DNA of 64,000 nt. Source: an uncultured Clostridia bacterium. GTDB lineage: Bacteria > Bacillota > Clostridia > Oscillospirales > Acutalibacteraceae. Under the pieces are notes generated by a model. It ran no database searches, had not been told where the DNA came from, and saw nothing but the letters and a program-made list of their open reading frames with translations. Below are positions 16,712-24,787 of the stretch, piece after piece; the first letter of the stretch is position 1; every line of letters begins with the position of its first letter. The stretch is from the NCBI GenBank assembly GCA_946500295.1, contig CAMMVF010000002.1:1-64000 (forward strand), read 5' to 3'. A program made the position numbers and the translations under genes.

Positions 16712-16842
16712 TATTTACCTCAAGTGACAAAATCCGAGATACGATAATATTATGATACTGAGAGCTGAATAAAAAGAAGGATTAAGCCAAAAATATTATC
16801 GACGGGTAATTACTCAATATAAAATCTCGGAGAGTGAAAAAA

Positions 16843-17193
16843 TTGAATGTAAGACGAGGAGATATATACTACGCAGATTTAAGCCCGGTGGTAGGCTCTG
16901 AGCAGGGCGGGATAAGGCCGGTGCTGATAGTTCAAAACGACGTAGGCAACAAGTTCAGTCCTACCGTCATAGCCGCCGCAATCACCAGCCGCCAATCAAA
17001 GGCAAACCTGCCTACTCACATTATGCTCTGCGCCGACCAAAGCGGACTTTTAAAGGACAGCGTTGTGCTGCTTGAGCAAATCCGCACCATTGACAAACGC
17101 AGACTAAAGGAAAAAATGGGAAGACTAGAGGATTCATCTATGAATGAAGTAGATAAAGCTATTTCCATCAGCTTCGGCTTGGGGAATACATAG
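16843..17193 (+). CDS. mazF: MazF/PemK-type endoribonuclease toxin
   Basis: The product is a sequence-specific mRNA interferase of the NdoA/EndoA type. It has the family's length (about 116 residues) and the hallmarks [43 protein letters not shown] and [13 protein letters not shown]; the catalytic Arg and Thr are within these. A GTG at 16834 is possible, but a TTG at 16843 gives a protein matching the Bacillus start and puts GGAGAG eight bases upstream, so TTG is preferred. No mazE-like antitoxin gene is next to it. It is followed by a bidirectional terminator shared with the amylase gene. Confidence 0.92.
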   Translation: MNVRRGDIYYADLSPVVGSEQGGIRPVLIVQNDVGNKFSPTVIAAAITSRQSKANLPTHIMLCADQSGLLKDSVVLLEQIRTIDKRRLKEKMGRLEDSSMNEVDKAISISFGLGNT

Positions 17194-17272
17194 CCCCAAA
17201 CGAAGCCGACGCCGAAGTCTATCTCGGCATTAACCCGAATAAATCACAGATTTCAGTATAATCTAAAGCACA

Positions 17273-17308
17273 AAAGACTGCCCCACTTAAGTGAGGCAGT
17301 CCTTTTAT
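17273..17308. terminator. Bidirectional terminator between mazF and the amylase gene
   Basis: GACTGCC and GGCAGTC flank a self-complementary centre CACTTAAGTG, giving a near-perfect stem with A/T-rich sides on both strands. The genes on both sides converge on it. Confidence 0.88.
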
Positions 17309-17331
17309 AAGAAGAGGTTTATGAAAAAAGC

Positions 17332-20300
17332 TTATTTTTTGTATGTTTTTACTGTTCCGATTGATGAGTTAACATTCATCTTAGCAACATACTTTTGAAT
17401 GAGAACGGAGTCTGCAAGGTTTACAGATGAATCGGTGTTTACATCAGCTGCTGCAAGATTAACTCCGGTAAGAGTCTCAAGCTGGAGGTTATGTCTTGAA
17501 ATCAGCAAAGCATCCATAAGATTTATACTGCCGTTTCCATCTACATCACCAACTATATACTGGTCGCCTGAAATAGGTCCTTCAGCTACGGTTGTCGATG
17601 TCTGCTCAGAAGCAAGGCTGTTCTTTGTAGCAGATACCGTAACTCTATCTGTACCGGACAAGGAGGGTACAGTTACTGTATAAGCGCCTGTAACGGCGTC
17701 AGCCTTGGTCTCATAACTGGTGGAGTTAACAGTTACTACTACAGAAGCTTCCGGAGATGTCCTACCGGAGATTGTTGTTCCGCCGGCAGACATTACAGTG
17801 ATTGAAGGAGCTGTGAGTTTCAGTGCAGCCTTAGCTGTCTCGAGGTTTGTCATTGCTGTTGAAATTTCAGTATCGCTTGCGCTGTCGCCCTTAGCAATTA
17901 CAGTCTCTGCGGCTGTAAGTGCTGAAGATACTGTGCTCCAGGTAGCAGGTGTGTACTCGATTGCGTTCATAACCTTAATTGAGGTAGCGAGAGATTTAAG
18001 TCCATCCATGCCGGACTCCTTCTCAATTATCTCGTACTCTGAAGCGCCGGTCATCTCAACCCAAATCTCGCCGGTGCCTGAAAGATCTCCGGTTTGAGCG
18101 CCGCCGCCGTTGAGGATATAGTTGTAGCTTCCGGTAGTTCCGAGATCTATGGTGTAGAATCCGTCAGAGTCAGGTGAACCAAAGCTTGAAATATTCTTGC
18201 CCGGCCATGGTCCGAAGAACTCATTAACCGTATCGCCCGAGTCAGACCAAGCATAGATGTTTGAGCTGCTGTCATATGGCTTAATGTGAATGATGCCGTC
18301 TGCTGATGCTACCGGAGGCTCGGTTTCGCCCGGTGCGAGCTTGTAGAAGGTCTGAGTCTTATTTGATGTGCCCTTCTCGTTTGTAGCCTGAGCTGTTACC
18401 TTAACATAAGAGCCATCATAAGCCTTGTCGCCGATTGTGAATGTACCGCCGTTTTGAACAAGGAACTTATTTCCGCCGTCAACGGAAACAATTGCAGAGT
18501 CAGCGCCCTCAATAGAAAGAGTAAGAGTCTGTGTACCGCTGAAGTAACTGTCTCCGCTGAGCTGCATAAGCGGCTTGCCGTCAGGCTCCTGAATGAGGAT
18601 AGTGCCGTTTGCGCCGCTGTTGAAGGTTACTTTACCGTTTGTAACGGTTGCAGAGGAATCGTCATAGGTATTTACTACGTCCTGACCGTCTTCCCAAATT
18701 GATGAAACGTCTATGGTAACGTCTCTGTTAGAGCCTGCGTCAATTACGAAGGCTACCTTATCAAGAATATTGTTCTTGTTGTAAACTCTGGTAAAGGCTG
18801 AACCGGCTGTTGAGGTCACTTGAGCATTGTCACCTGCGCCGACAGCAATATGATTGTTTCTGAACGTGCCGACTTTCTGCCAGTGTGCGAGGGTTGCCTC
18901 GTTCATAGAATCCCAGTTCATATCGCTTCTCAGCGAGTGTCCTGCGCCGCCGTTACCGTCAAAGTCAACGCCGGAAGCAAGTCCGCGTCCTGACTCCTCG
19001 CCGTAATAAATCTGGATACCGCCCGGAAGCAGAGTAAAAGCGGAGCCAAGGCGAATCATGTCGCCTGTAGTTAAAACAGAGTCATGTGACGACATAAATG
19101 ACAATACATTGAAGTCGGGGTCGTTGTTAATTGCACTTGCATAACTATTATATGTATTTGCAACACTGCTCTGAGAAAGCACGCCGCCGCCCCAGGTGTT
19201 GAAGTTGATAAGGGAATCGAACTTACCCTCAGTATAATATGCGTCTTTGCCTACGCCGTGATCCCAAACCTCACCTGTCATCCAGAAGTCGAGGTCGTCA
19301 AGAGCCTTGTCGGGGTTGTTTGCCTTCCATGTTCTAAGCGCCTGAACGCAAGCGTCCTTGAGCTTTGCCCATGAAGCATACTCTACGTGCTTTGCAGTAT
19401 CGCAGCGGAAGCCGTCAACGCCGTAGGTCTCAACCCACTCTGCAAGCCACTTAACAAGGTAGTCTGTTACCGTGCCGCTTGTGCCGTACTTAGCAGCCTT
19501 CTGGTCGTATGTACCCTCTTGCGTCCACTTTGTTTTGAGAATTTCCGGAATGCCTACATTTTCTGCGCTCTCAGTTTTGAAGTCCGGAAGACCCGCAAGA
19601 GACATCAAATGGTCGCTTCCGCCGCCCACTGTATATCCCGGCAGACCGGCTCTGATCCAGCTCGGACCCCACCATTTTGCCCAGTCTGCAGGGGAAGTCT
19701 CATAATCTATATAGCTGTGGTAGTCGGTATTGTTGACATTCTTGTGAGGGAAATAATAGTCCTCCCATCCGCTCTTTACCGAGCCAAAACCATACTCGTC
19801 CATATCGTAAAGAGAATTGTAGCCGGAGTGGTTCATAACGATATCCATTACTATTCTGATACCGTGCTCGTGAGCTGTGTCAACCAGCTCCTGGAATTCC
19901 TCTTTAGTACCGAAGTTTGCGTCAGTCTCGGTATAGTCGAGAACATAATAACCGTGGTATGAGTAGTGCGCAAAGCTCGGGTTACCGTCGCCGCCGACGA
20001 TATAGCCGTGAATCTGCTCATACGGTGCACTCAACCAGATTGCGTTTACACCGAGGTCGTTAAAATAGCCTTCCTCGATTTTCTGTGTAATACCGGCAAA
20101 GTCGCCACCGTGGAAGGTTGCCCTTGCCTCTGCGTTTGAAAGATTTACAACATTTCCGTTTTGATCAAGACCTCTTCCATATGAATGGTCGTTTGATGTG
20201 TTGCCGTTGTAGAAACGGTCTGTCAGCAGGAAGTACACCGAAGCGTTATCCCACGAAAACGTGTCTCCGCCGGAGCTTGCAGTAGCCTTGGCATCCTGAA

Positions 20301-20409
20301 CATTTGCCTCGGCAGCCGTAGCTGACGGAACCATACAGAAGCACGAAACCGCAAGCGCCACAACGAGCAGCGCAGCTGTAATCTTGCTTCTGAGCTTTTG
20401 TCCTTGCAT
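17332..20409 (-). CDS. Secreted GH13 alpha-amylase with CBM26-like, Ig-like and dockerin modules
   Basis: This 1025-residue enzyme should cut alpha-1,4 bonds in starch outside the cell. A signal peptide occupies about residues 1-33. The GH13 barrel spans about 50-610, with nucleophile Asp337 (VDGFRCDTAKH), acid/base Glu380 (FWMTGEVWDH), Asp443 (SSHDSVL) and the DIVMNH region at 189-194. After it come a beta domain, a CBM26-like starch-binding module (about 705-785, YAWSDSGDTVNEFFGPWPG), a short helical FIVAR-like segment, a bacterial Ig-like domain and a C-terminal two-repeat dockerin (GDVDGNGSINLMDALLISRH; DVNTDSSVNLADSVLIQKYV). The dockerin implies attachment to a cohesin scaffold, as in amylosomes. 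RBS GAAGGAGTG precedes the ATG. Confidence 0.95.
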   Translation of the reverse strand: MQGQKLRSKITAALLVVALAVSCFCMVPSATAAEANVQDAKATASSGGDTFSWDNASVYFLLTDRFYNGNTSNDHSYGRGLDQNGNVVNLSNAEARATFHGGDFAGITQKIEEGYFNDLGVNAIWLSAPYEQIHGYIVGGDGNPSFAHYSYHGYYVLDYTETDANFGTKEEFQELVDTAHEHGIRIVMDIVMNHSGYNSLYDMDEYGFGSVKSGWEDYYFPHKNVNNTDYHSYIDYETSPADWAKWWGPSWIRAGLPGYTVGGGSDHLMSLAGLPDFKTESAENVGIPEILKTKWTQEGTYDQKAAKYGTSGTVTDYLVKWLAEWVETYGVDGFRCDTAKHVEYASWAKLKDACVQALRTWKANNPDKALDDLDFWMTGEVWDHGVGKDAYYTEGKFDSLINFNTWGGGVLSQSSVANTYNSYASAINNDPDFNVLSFMSSHDSVLTTGDMIRLGSAFTLLPGGIQIYYGEESGRGLASGVDFDGNGGAGHSLRSDMNWDSMNEATLAHWQKVGTFRNNHIAVGAGDNAQVTSTAGSAFTRVYNKNNILDKVAFVIDAGSNRDVTIDVSSIWEDGQDVVNTYDDSSATVTNGKVTFNSGANGTILIQEPDGKPLMQLSGDSYFSGTQTLTLSIEGADSAIVSVDGGNKFLVQNGGTFTIGDKAYDGSYVKVTAQATNEKGTSNKTQTFYKLAPGETEPPVASADGIIHIKPYDSSSNIYAWSDSGDTVNEFFGPWPGKNISSFGSPDSDGFYTIDLGTTGSYNYILNGGGAQTGDLSGTGEIWVEMTGASEYEIIEKESGMDGLKSLATSIKVMNAIEYTPATWSTVSSALTAAETVIAKGDSASDTEISTAMTNLETAKAALKLTAPSITVMSAGGTTISGRTSPEASVVVTVNSTSYETKADAVTGAYTVTVPSLSGTDRVTVSATKNSLASEQTSTTVAEGPISGDQYIVGDVDGNGSINLMDALLISRHNLQLETLTGVNLAAADVNTDSSVNLADSVLIQKYVAKMNVNSSIGTVKTYKK

Positions 20410-20467
20410 AAAAACACTCCTTCAAAATATTAATCCTTATATGTGCATATGGTTACACATACACATC

Positions 20468-20497
20468 ATTATATTAAATGTAACACATTTTTAACAA
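20468..20497 (-). promoter_or_regulatory. Promoter of the dockerin amylase gene
   Basis: TTGTTA, an 18-base spacer and TATAAT on the minus strand, about 60 bases before the start. A TGTGTAACC...GGTTACACA-like inverted segment lies between promoter and RBS (about 20448-20465) and could be an operator, but this is weak. Confidence 0.65.
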
Positions 20498-20599
20498 AAT
20501 AGCTATTGATAAATACAATAAATTATTGTCTGCTTTTTTGTAATTATCTGACAGATATTTCATTCTTTCCCAAATTCACCGAATATACTGCCAGAAACA

Positions 20600-20632
20600 G
20601 AAATCCTCCTCGGACTTACCGGGAGGATTTCC
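20600..20632 (-). terminator. Hairpin after the second dockerin gene
   Basis: GAAATCCTCC pairs with GGGAGGATTTC around an eleven-base loop, about 55 bases beyond the stop. It lacks a strong T-run, so its terminator role is uncertain. Confidence 0.5.
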
Positions 20633-20684
20633 TGCGCCAAGAGACAATAAAAACTTATATTATCTTATTTAAGCGCGTATCTGA

Positions 20685-22043
20685 TTATCTGATCAGTTGT
20701 CCTATCGGGAACTTAGATGTATCAATAAGCCCCAGCGTATATCTTTGAATAATTATAGCATCTCTCAGATTAACTCCTCCGCTGCTGTCAGCATCCGCAC
20801 ACTTAAATTCATCAGTCGAATAGCTTCCATTTGTAACCATCTTCTGCTGGATTATAACTATATCGAGGTTATTTACCGAACCGTCAAGGTTTACATCGCC
20901 GAGATAGAGCTCTTTAGCCGGGTCGGTGGGCTGGGTCGGTGCTTGGGTAGGCGCTTCGGTCGGTGCTTGAGTCGGTGCTTCAGTAGGCTGTGTAGGCTGT
21001 CCGCCGCCTACCTGAGCCAGAGGTACTGTGATTGTGTCAACATCGTCCTTCTCCGCAGAGGTTGATGGATCAGCGCTGTAAGAGTCCATTGCATTGTCAA
21101 GCATAGATGGGTCGTGGGGAATACAGTCGAGCGCTGACTCGCCGCGAGTAGCAACCTGCATTACGCCGATTCCGTGTGAAGCAACATAATTAGCATCTAT
21201 ATCCAAAGCAGTGAAGGGGATCTTAATTTCATAGAATGAATCATACTTTGTGTTGTGACCCATTGTAAGAGCATCTACATAAGTACCCTGTCCGCCATAG
21301 ATCTCCTCCTCAGGACCTATCACATCGCCGTCGAGCATCCAAAGCTCGCTGCCGAGGAAGTTCTCGTCCATAGCGTACTCTATGCCGGCAGTTGTAAAGT
21401 TGACGCAGGAAGAGGGGTCGCTGTAGTCTATATCGCCGGAGGCGTTGGCTGCCTTGAACATTGCAGGTGTGCCTCCGCTATTGACCTGACCGCTCATAAA
21501 CAGGGCTGTATCTACATGAGTATCAAACTTTACCCCGCCCTTAAAATCCCAAATGGGTGTGCCATTGGTTGTATTCATAGAGAGCTTAGTTTTGCTCTCG
21601 TCTGTGCTAAGCGCCAGTATCAACGGTACATTGCCGATACGACCGCCGTCGCTGAGCGGACCGTCGCCGGGGTTCGCCCAAGTATCGGTAGAATTTACCA
21701 TCTGCCAGCCGATATAGAGATTCTGATCATCCCAAGCGGCATACAGAGCATAGCAGTCAAGCACGGAATTTTCATGTCCACCCTTCCAGCGGTTTGCTAC
21801 GTCCCAGCCTGCGCCCTGTGCGATGAGCATATCCTCGCTCCAGTCGCTGCAGTCTCCGTCAATGGTGATTGTAGCTCTTTTACCGGTGCCGCCGTTTGGG
21901 TTAGTGGCGTATTTTCCGACTGTCTCGGCTGCTGTTGATGACGACACACCTGAGGTGTTGGCAGCCATTACAGTACCCACAGCGCTCGCAGCAATAACCG
22001 CTGCCATAACGGCACTGACAACCTTCTTGTTTGGTTTTACCAT
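20685..22043 (-). CDS. Secreted dockerin protein with a DOMON/CBM9-like beta-sandwich module
   Basis: This 452-residue protein has a signal peptide (about 1-28). One large module of about 290 residues follows, opening with ATITIDGDCSDWSEDMLIAQ, then LYAAWDDQNLYIGWQM and YEIKIPFTALDI. That opening and strand pattern is typical of the CBM9-like / DOMON-related sugar-binding domains. A Pro/Thr/Ala linker with TQAPTEAPTQ repeats leads to a C-terminal dockerin (GDVNLDGSVNNLDIVIIQQK; DADSSGGVNLRDAIIIQRY). There is no catalytic signature that I recognise, so a carbohydrate-binding part of the same complex as the amylase is the likely role. RBS AGGAGGA precedes the ATG. Confidence 0.85.
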   Translation of the reverse strand: MVKPNKKVVSAVMAAVIAASAVGTVMAANTSGVSSSTAAETVGKYATNPNGGTGKRATITIDGDCSDWSEDMLIAQGAGWDVANRWKGGHENSVLDCYALYAAWDDQNLYIGWQMVNSTDTWANPGDGPLSDGGRIGNVPLILALSTDESKTKLSMNTTNGTPIWDFKGGVKFDTHVDTALFMSGQVNSGGTPAMFKAANASGDIDYSDPSSCVNFTTAGIEYAMDENFLGSELWMLDGDVIGPEEEIYGGQGTYVDALTMGHNTKYDSFYEIKIPFTALDIDANYVASHGIGVMQVATRGESALDCIPHDPSMLDNAMDSYSADPSTSAEKDDVDTITVPLAQVGGGQPTQPTEAPTQAPTEAPTQAPTQPTDPAKELYLGDVNLDGSVNNLDIVIIQQKMVTNGSYSTDEFKCADADSSGGVNLRDAIIIQRYTLGLIDTSKFPIGQLIR

Positions 22044-22084
22044 TTTTTAATTCCTCCTTAATTTCTGCATTAAGCATCAGAATA

Positions 22085-22113
22085 ATTATAGCTCACAACT
22101 TTTAAAATCACAA
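22085..22113 (-). promoter_or_regulatory. Promoter of the second dockerin gene
   Basis: TTGTGA, 17 bases and TATAAT on the minus strand, about 40 bases upstream of the start codon. Confidence 0.7.
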
Positions 22114-22329
22114 CCGTTTTTTCCAAATTTGGCCTTAAAATCATATACTATAACAAAAGTTCTGCAAAATTTTATACATAATAACCTTACAAATCGTTTA
22201 AATATCAATATTTGTAGTTACAGCTAAAAAACTATTCAATTCAACCATGTCCTCCAGCCTTATTTTTTTAATATCAAGTGCTTTTTTGTTCATACTTACA
22301 ATAAAAATCTTCCAAATACCTCCCTGCGC

Positions 22330-22358
22330 TTGACATGACCCATGCAGAATGATAATAT
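22330..22358 (+). promoter_or_regulatory. Promoter of the THF riboswitch-folT unit
   Basis: A consensus TTGACA, 17 bases and TAATAT; the start would fall about 15 bases before the riboswitch P1 stem. The interval between 22114 and this promoter holds nothing recognisable. Confidence 0.75.
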
Positions 22359-22380
22359 AATTTAGTTGAGTTCAACAACA

Positions 22381-22492
22381 TACAGAGTAGAATTTTGTGC
22401 GTAACGCTTAAGCGTATAGTGCCGTCTGAACGGGGAGTTGTCAGTCGGACGAAAAGGTAAATCCTGCGGTGCAAAATTCGCATCCCGCTGTA
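22381..22492 (+). promoter_or_regulatory. Tetrahydrofolate (THF) riboswitch
   Basis: The element matches the folT RNA motif. It has 5' ACAGAGTAGAATTTTGTGCG and 3' GGTGCAAAATTCGCATCCCG with internal P2/P3 stems, and P1 is formed by TACAG and CTGTA. The pairing of AATTTTGTGC with GCAAAATT and the GTAGA / GCATCC flanks are the family's most conserved parts. Its position ahead of a folate transporter gene is the classic one. Confidence 0.93.
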
Positions 22493-22513
22493 CCTTTAAG
22501 GATACGTAATTTC

Positions 22514-22546
22514 AGGCGGAGATGGAGCGTTCATCTCCGCCTTTTA
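22514..22546 (+). terminator. Expression-platform terminator of the THF riboswitch
   Basis: GGCGGAGATG and CATCTCCGCC pair around a short loop and are followed by TTTT, between riboswitch and folT RBS. THF binding would favour termination. Confidence 0.85.
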
Positions 22547-22585
22547 TGCCTCCTTAATCTACAGCAAATTTAAGGAGGACAAAAT

Positions 22586-23125
22586 ATGACAACACTAAGA
22601 AACATCGTAAAATCAGCGACAGAGCTCAGACGGGTTCAGTGTATTACCATCTGCGGCGTTTTGCTCGCTCTCAGGGTGGTACTGGGATTTTTGAGCTTCG
22701 GAACGGACACCTGCAGAATTACTATCTCAACCCTGCCGGTTTATGTATCCGCCTACCTCTTCGGACCTATTCCTGCTGCAATAGTCGGAGCGCTCGGAGA
22801 TATTGTAACTTTAATAGTCAAGCCTACAGGTCCGCTTAATATCGGCATTACCTTGGCTCAGGCTCTGATGGGATTTATCGTCGGTATTTTCATTTACAAT
22901 CGACCGATAAGCATAATCCGCAGCGCTTTAGGCTGCGTTACAGCGTCAATAGTTTGCAGCCTGGGAATCACTACGGTAAGCATTGTGGCTATGTACAACA
23001 CGCATTTTTGGGCTATTTTCCCCACCAGAGCCATTACAGCTGCAATCACAACTCCGATTATAATTATCCTGCTTCTGATTACTCAAAAGGCGCTGAATAA
23101 GCTCCCCAAAGCCATTACTCAATAA
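22586..23125 (+). CDS. folT: Folate ECF transporter substrate-binding subunit FolT
   Basis: This is the membrane S component that captures folate and works with the shared EcfA/A'/T module, which is encoded elsewhere. The 179-residue protein has about six hydrophobic helices, the typical length, and S-component features such as LPVYVSAYLFGPIPAAIVGALGDIV. The THF riboswitch upstream supports the folate assignment. The RBS AAGGAGGAC is ideal. Presence of this gene suggests folate uptake by the cell. A strong terminator follows. Confidence 0.93.
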   Translation: MTTLRNIVKSATELRRVQCITICGVLLALRVVLGFLSFGTDTCRITISTLPVYVSAYLFGPIPAAIVGALGDIVTLIVKPTGPLNIGITLAQALMGFIVGIFIYNRPISIIRSALGCVTASIVCSLGITTVSIVAMYNTHFWAIFPTRAITAAITTPIIIILLLITQKALNKLPKAITQ

Positions 23126-23173
23126 TATTCTGACTAAAATAAACTCCCGACAGCATAATAAATATTCAACATC

Positions 23174-23216
23174 AAACAGAGCCAGGACTGAAATAAATCA
23201 GTCCTGGCTCTGTTTT
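23174..23216 (+). terminator. Intrinsic terminator of folT
   Basis: A perfect 16-bp stem (AACAGAGCCAGGACTG with complement) and TTTT, 50 bases after the stop. Confidence 0.92.
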
Positions 23217-23285
23217 GGTTGGCGCTTACTATCAAGCGCACGGATTACTCTCCACACTTGCGCTTATTGCACCAAAGCTCTGAGT

Positions 23286-23468
23286 TTAGCAGCCACAGCC
23301 CGGCTTAACCACAAACGACTCACAGTCTGTGCATTTCGGCATTGTCGGGTTCGGCTCATGTGTGCCTACCTTTATGCTCTGCAATGAACAGTAGTTCTCG
23401 GAGCTGTTGTTATACTTACATTGTGAAACCGTGCAATGAATACTCTTATTTGAGAATGAATTCTCCAA
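23286..23468 (-). CDS. Small Cys-rich DUF1540 protein
   Basis: This 60-residue protein has seven cysteines in the DUF1540 pattern (IHCTVSQCKYN, YCSLQSIKVG, CTDCESF, GCGC). DUF1540 proteins are probable metal-binding small proteins of Firmicutes with no settled role. The start is TTG with GAGGTGA at good spacing. It stands alone between folT and an unrecognised membrane protein, on the opposite strand. Confidence 0.85.
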   Translation of the reverse strand: MENSFSNKSIHCTVSQCKYNNSSENYCSLQSIKVGTHEPNPTMPKCTDCESFVVKPGCGC

Positions 23469-23601
23469 CTTATATCACCTCGTATAGTTTTGACGGTGAA
23501 ATCCCGTCTGAGTATATTTTGAACCGATACGCTCCGGATATACACAGCTGAGCTGTCATTTTCATATTATATATCAGTCGGAGTAAATTGGAGATGATCT
23601 T

Positions 23602-23919
23602 ATGTTGGCGATACTCAGAGACATTTTTTTCATTTTTTTGATAATTTTGGGCTTAGTAGAGTTAATACGAATGGTTCTGTGCCACCTGCTCAAAAGCAAA
23701 GCCGACAAAAATCTTATGATCCTTGTTCCGATAAGAGGTCACTGCGAGGACGCCGAGGTTTTACTTCGCAGCGCCGCCGCTAAGATAAGCTGGGTCTACT
23801 CCGGAGCGATAGAGAAGGTGATCTGCCTTGACTGCGGAGCTGACGAGGAGACAAGACAGCTTTGCAAGAAAATCTGCGAAGAATACCCCTTTATGGAGTA
23901 TAAGACCAAGGTGGAGTGA
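23602..23919 (+). CDS. Unrecognised 105-residue protein with one N-terminal membrane helix
   Basis: The N-terminus (about 5-28, LRDIFFIFLIILGLVELIRM) is one hydrophobic helix. A basic stretch and a soluble alpha/beta domain of about 65 residues follow (NLMILVPIRGHCEDAEVLLR ... VICLDCGADEETRQLCKKIC). The beta-loop-helix order recalls a half Rossmann fold, but I do not recognise a family. RBS GGAGATG precedes the ATG. No clear partner gene lies next to it. Confidence 0.7.
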   Translation: MLAILRDIFFIFLIILGLVELIRMVLCHLLKSKADKNLMILVPIRGHCEDAEVLLRSAAAKISWVYSGAIEKVICLDCGADEETRQLCKKICEEYPFMEYKTKVE

Positions 23920-24084
23920 GTTGGATTTTTTATTTTCTTTTTAATAGAAGAAAACAAAATTTGAAAGCCGGCAGGCGAATAAATCTGTAGCAACCGTGTA
24001 GCAACCGGGATTTAAAGATTAAGGAGTAGAATATTAAATTGATAAAGCTCTCGGTAAATATACAGCACAATATTCAAAGCTACA

Positions 24085-24431
24085 TCACTTGCAGTTATCC
24101 TTTGCTGTGTTAATTGATGCAATCAACATTCTGCAAATTGTACCGCACTGATTATAAATACCAACAATAACCTCTCTGTCTATAATTTCAGCCTTTACAA
24201 ACAGCTCAAGCCAATAATTTGTTTCGTAACATTCTTTTAGTGCAATTTGCAGTTCAGCTATAAAATCAGCCTTGCCATGGGCATAATTTGCTTCATAAAT
24301 GTTTCGCCGATAGAAGTAGCGCAACGCTCCAACTGATTGACGAGGGAACGATGCCCTTTTATTGTTTCACATAGCTTGATAACCTTAACAGCAAAATCCG
24401 TTGATATCTCACGAAGAAAAGCAAACCGCAT
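24085..24431 (-). pseudogene. Frameshifted four-helix bundle protein (S23 / intervening-sequence family)
   Basis: Two overlapping frames together give a four-helix bundle protein. The first ends ...VNQLERCATSIGE and the second continues NIYEANYAHGKADFIAELQI and ends SINTAKDNCK. The family motif TSIGANIxEA is split at about 24303-24306, where one A appears missing after GGCGA. The N-terminus also looks short, with its only Met inside the tRNA-Ser terminator hairpin. The gene is therefore probably dead. Family members occur as stand-alone genes or inside 23S rRNA intervening sequences; their function is unknown. Confidence 0.8.
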
Positions 24432-24463
24432 TTGCCAATTTAGGCAAATGCGGTTTGCTTTTC
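24414..24463 (-). terminator. Long palindromic terminator of tRNA-Ser
   Basis: A near-perfect stem of about 20 bp (AAGCAAACCGCATTTGCC with complement) follows the tRNA directly on the minus strand and ends in TTTTC. Confidence 0.88.
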
Positions 24464-24556
24464 TGGCGGAGAGACGGGGATTCGAACCCCGGGTACGGTT
24501 ATTACAGTACACATGATTTCCAATCATGCTCCTTCGGCCAGCTCGGACATCTCTCC
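24464..24556 (-). tRNA. tRNA-Ser (GGA), CCA encoded
   Basis: On the minus strand the acceptor arms GGAGAGA and TCTCTCC pair, followed by G and CCA. The anticodon loop TTGGAAA gives anticodon GGA. A long variable arm and the GGTTCGAATCC T-arm confirm a class II serine tRNA. Confidence 0.96.
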
Positions 24557-24787
24557 AAAGTTAAAACATATTAGATTAAAGCAACGGTAGATATTATACA
24601 TCATGACCTTAAAAAAATCAAGTGTTCTACGCAACTTTTTTTGCTCATAAGCCGTACTCAAACTACATTCGACTACACCGGAGCAATGTATTAGCTTTTG
24701 ACTTTAGTCTTTTGCTCATTCAGTATTATTATGAGAGCTAGGGGGTCGATGCCCGCACCGACCCACAAACCATGCCGCAATCAAAAG

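Larger units (their letters stand above)
16487..16842. other. Non-coding interval with two short repeats before mazF
   Basis: No gene is supported here. It holds two copies of the GTGCAGGTG repeat family, a CAGGCGAAAAATTCACCCC block that recurs at about 61754, and a possible weak mazF promoter (TTATCG, 16 bases, TATAAA) ending near 16824. Confidence 0.6.

Noticed and set aside
22274-22483. 69-codon open frame antisense to the folT leader
   Set aside because: It overlaps the THF riboswitch on the opposite strand, with no RBS.
24085-24527. 23S rRNA intervening sequence
   Set aside because: The four-helix-bundle remnant is beside a tRNA gene; no rRNA sequence is in the window.
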